This document shows, piece after piece, positions 63,437 through 64,000 of a stretch of DNA of 64,000 nucleotides. The position numbers were made by a program, and so were the translations under genes. Numbering within the stretch: the first letter of the stretch is position 1; each line of letters opens with the position of its first letter. This DNA comes from Acetobacteraceae bacterium (GTDB lineage Bacteria; Pseudomonadota; Alphaproteobacteria; Acetobacterales; Acetobacteraceae), in assembly GCA_039613835.1 (NCBI GenBank), contig CP154827.1, positions 962,501 to 1,026,500 on the forward strand. Direction: 5' to 3'. A model generated the notes under the pieces. It was not told the origin of the DNA, made no database searches, and saw nothing but the letters and a program-made list of their open reading frames with translations.

Positions 63437-64000
63437 TCAGGCCGCCCCCAGCGCCGCACGCCGCGCCCGCAGGACGTAACCCATCCGGATGAGAAGCAGG
63501 AGCGACAGCACAGCCAGCCCCGCCGCAAGCCCCCACCAGAGCCCCTCAACACCGTAATGCCCCTGAAAAGCCACCCAGCGACCACCGAAAACCGAAATCG
63601 GGATATAAGTGATGAACATGAAGATCATCGGCAGAAGCGTATCCTGACATCCCCGCAAAATCCCGTTACAGGCGGCCTGCAGACCATCGACGATCTGAAA
63701 TAACCCACTGATCTTCAGCAGGCTCGACGCCATCGCGATGACATGCGGGGCATTATTCGTTTTCGGGTCGATGATGAACCGGGCAATATCATCGGAGAAG
63801 ACAAAAATAATCGTTGCAGCAAGCAGGCTCCAGAGCATGGAGAGCCCAATGCATGCCATGGCGGAGCGCCCCGCCGCAACGACATCCCGCGCGCCCAGCC
63901 AGAATGACACGCGGATATTGACGGCCTGCGACAAGGCCAGATTCACCATAAAGCTCAGTGTTGCGATATTGAGGGCCACCTGATGCGCCGCGGCGGATTC
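63437..64000 (-). CDS. MATE-family multidrug/toxin efflux transporter (3' part)
   Basis: The C-terminal ~188 residues of a MATE (NorM-like) cation/drug antiporter; the gene continues past the right window edge (codon at 64000 reads ESAAAHQVALNIATLSF). About five transmembrane helices are visible, with QIVDGLQAACNGILRGCQDTLLPM and LWWGLAAGLAVLSLLLL typical of the family. The N-terminal half, with the first ion-binding sites, is outside. Substrate cannot be told. Its stop is 236 bases from rpsD; nothing was found in that gap. Confidence 0.9.
   Translation of the reverse strand, partial: ESAAAHQVALNIATLSFMVNLALSQAVNIRVSFWLGARDVVAAGRSAMACIGLSMLWSLLAATIIFVFSDDIARFIIDPKTNNAPHVIAMASSLLKISGLFQIVDGLQAACNGILRGCQDTLLPMIFMFITYIPISVFGGRWVAFQGHYGVEGLWWGLAAGLAVLSLLLLIRMGYVLRARRAALGAA

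Noticed and set aside
1..64000. Search for CRISPR arrays, insertion sequences, prophage or toxin-antitoxin pairs
   Set aside because: No regularly spaced repeats, transposase, integrase (other than xerD) or phage genes were seen; the gene breaks are small indels and substitutions, not insertions.

Overview
The window is a gene-dense, fairly GC-rich stretch of an alphaproteobacterial chromosome. The best fit is an acetic acid bacterium (Acetobacteraceae), though genus cannot be fixed from this sequence. Pointers are the fused shikimate kinase/3-dehydroquinate synthase, LpxI in place of LpxH, an Hsp20 gene followed by a DUF1150 gene, a single bifunctional Rsh protein, and the order era-rnc-lepB-acpS-rsh-rpoZ. 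No insertion sequence, prophage, CRISPR array or secretion system is visible. Most of the window is housekeeping.

Layout. 0-6 kb: a frame-broken glycerol kinase gene and an amn-pepF-ABC1 kinase operon. 6-14 kb: galE, then gltD-gltB (glutamate synthase) and a tRNA-Leu(CAG). 13.9-18.1 kb: an RNase D-like exonuclease and the tightly overlapping LPS export block kdsD-lptC-lptA-lptB. 18.2-21.9 kb: RidA, DUF1150 and Hsp20 on the minus strand, then def-fmt-truA. 21.9-30.2 kb: a frame-broken membrane protein gene, dapD-dapE, a degenerate GGDEF-like protein, and rpmH-rnpA-yidD-yidC-engB-argB. 30.5-49 kb: an almost unbroken minus-strand run for envelope biogenesis and RNA/protein metabolism (rpoZ-rsh-acpS-lepB-rnc-era, then pyrH-frr-uppS-cdsA-dxr-rseP-bamA-skp-lpxD-fabZ-lpxA-lpxI, then gloA). 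49-64 kb: a looser region with an AT-rich gap, an NYN-domain protein, sodB, yajC, several broken genes, mutT, xerD-accA, aroKB, an OmpA-like porin, a broken kinase gene, a broken prfC, rpsD and the end of a MATE transporter gene.

The most striking pattern is selective gene decay. Genes that are usually essential are open throughout, including those with mononucleotide runs of 9-10 bases (dapE, dxr). Several dispensable genes carry single-base indels, nonsense codons or an internal deletion: glpK, a membrane protein gene, a HisKA-like fragment, a DUF815 ATPase, a GNAT acetyltransferase, an SMP-30 lactonase with two compensating frameshifts, a glycerate kinase-like gene, and prfC with three frameshifts plus an internal deletion. 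Either this lineage is undergoing recent reductive evolution, as expected for a host-associated acetic acid bacterium, or the assembly has clustered errors. The confinement of damage to dispensable genes favours the first.

Taken together the genes serve lipid A and LPS synthesis and export (lpxA, lpxD, lpxI, kdsD, lptABC), outer-membrane protein assembly (bamA, skp, yidC, yajC, lepB, rseP), isoprenoid and phospholipid supply (dxr, uppS, cdsA, accA, fabZ, acpS), nitrogen and amino-acid synthesis (gltBD, dapDE, argB, aroKB), translation, and stringent control. No clearly new multi-gene system was found. The items worth a second look are listed as findings.
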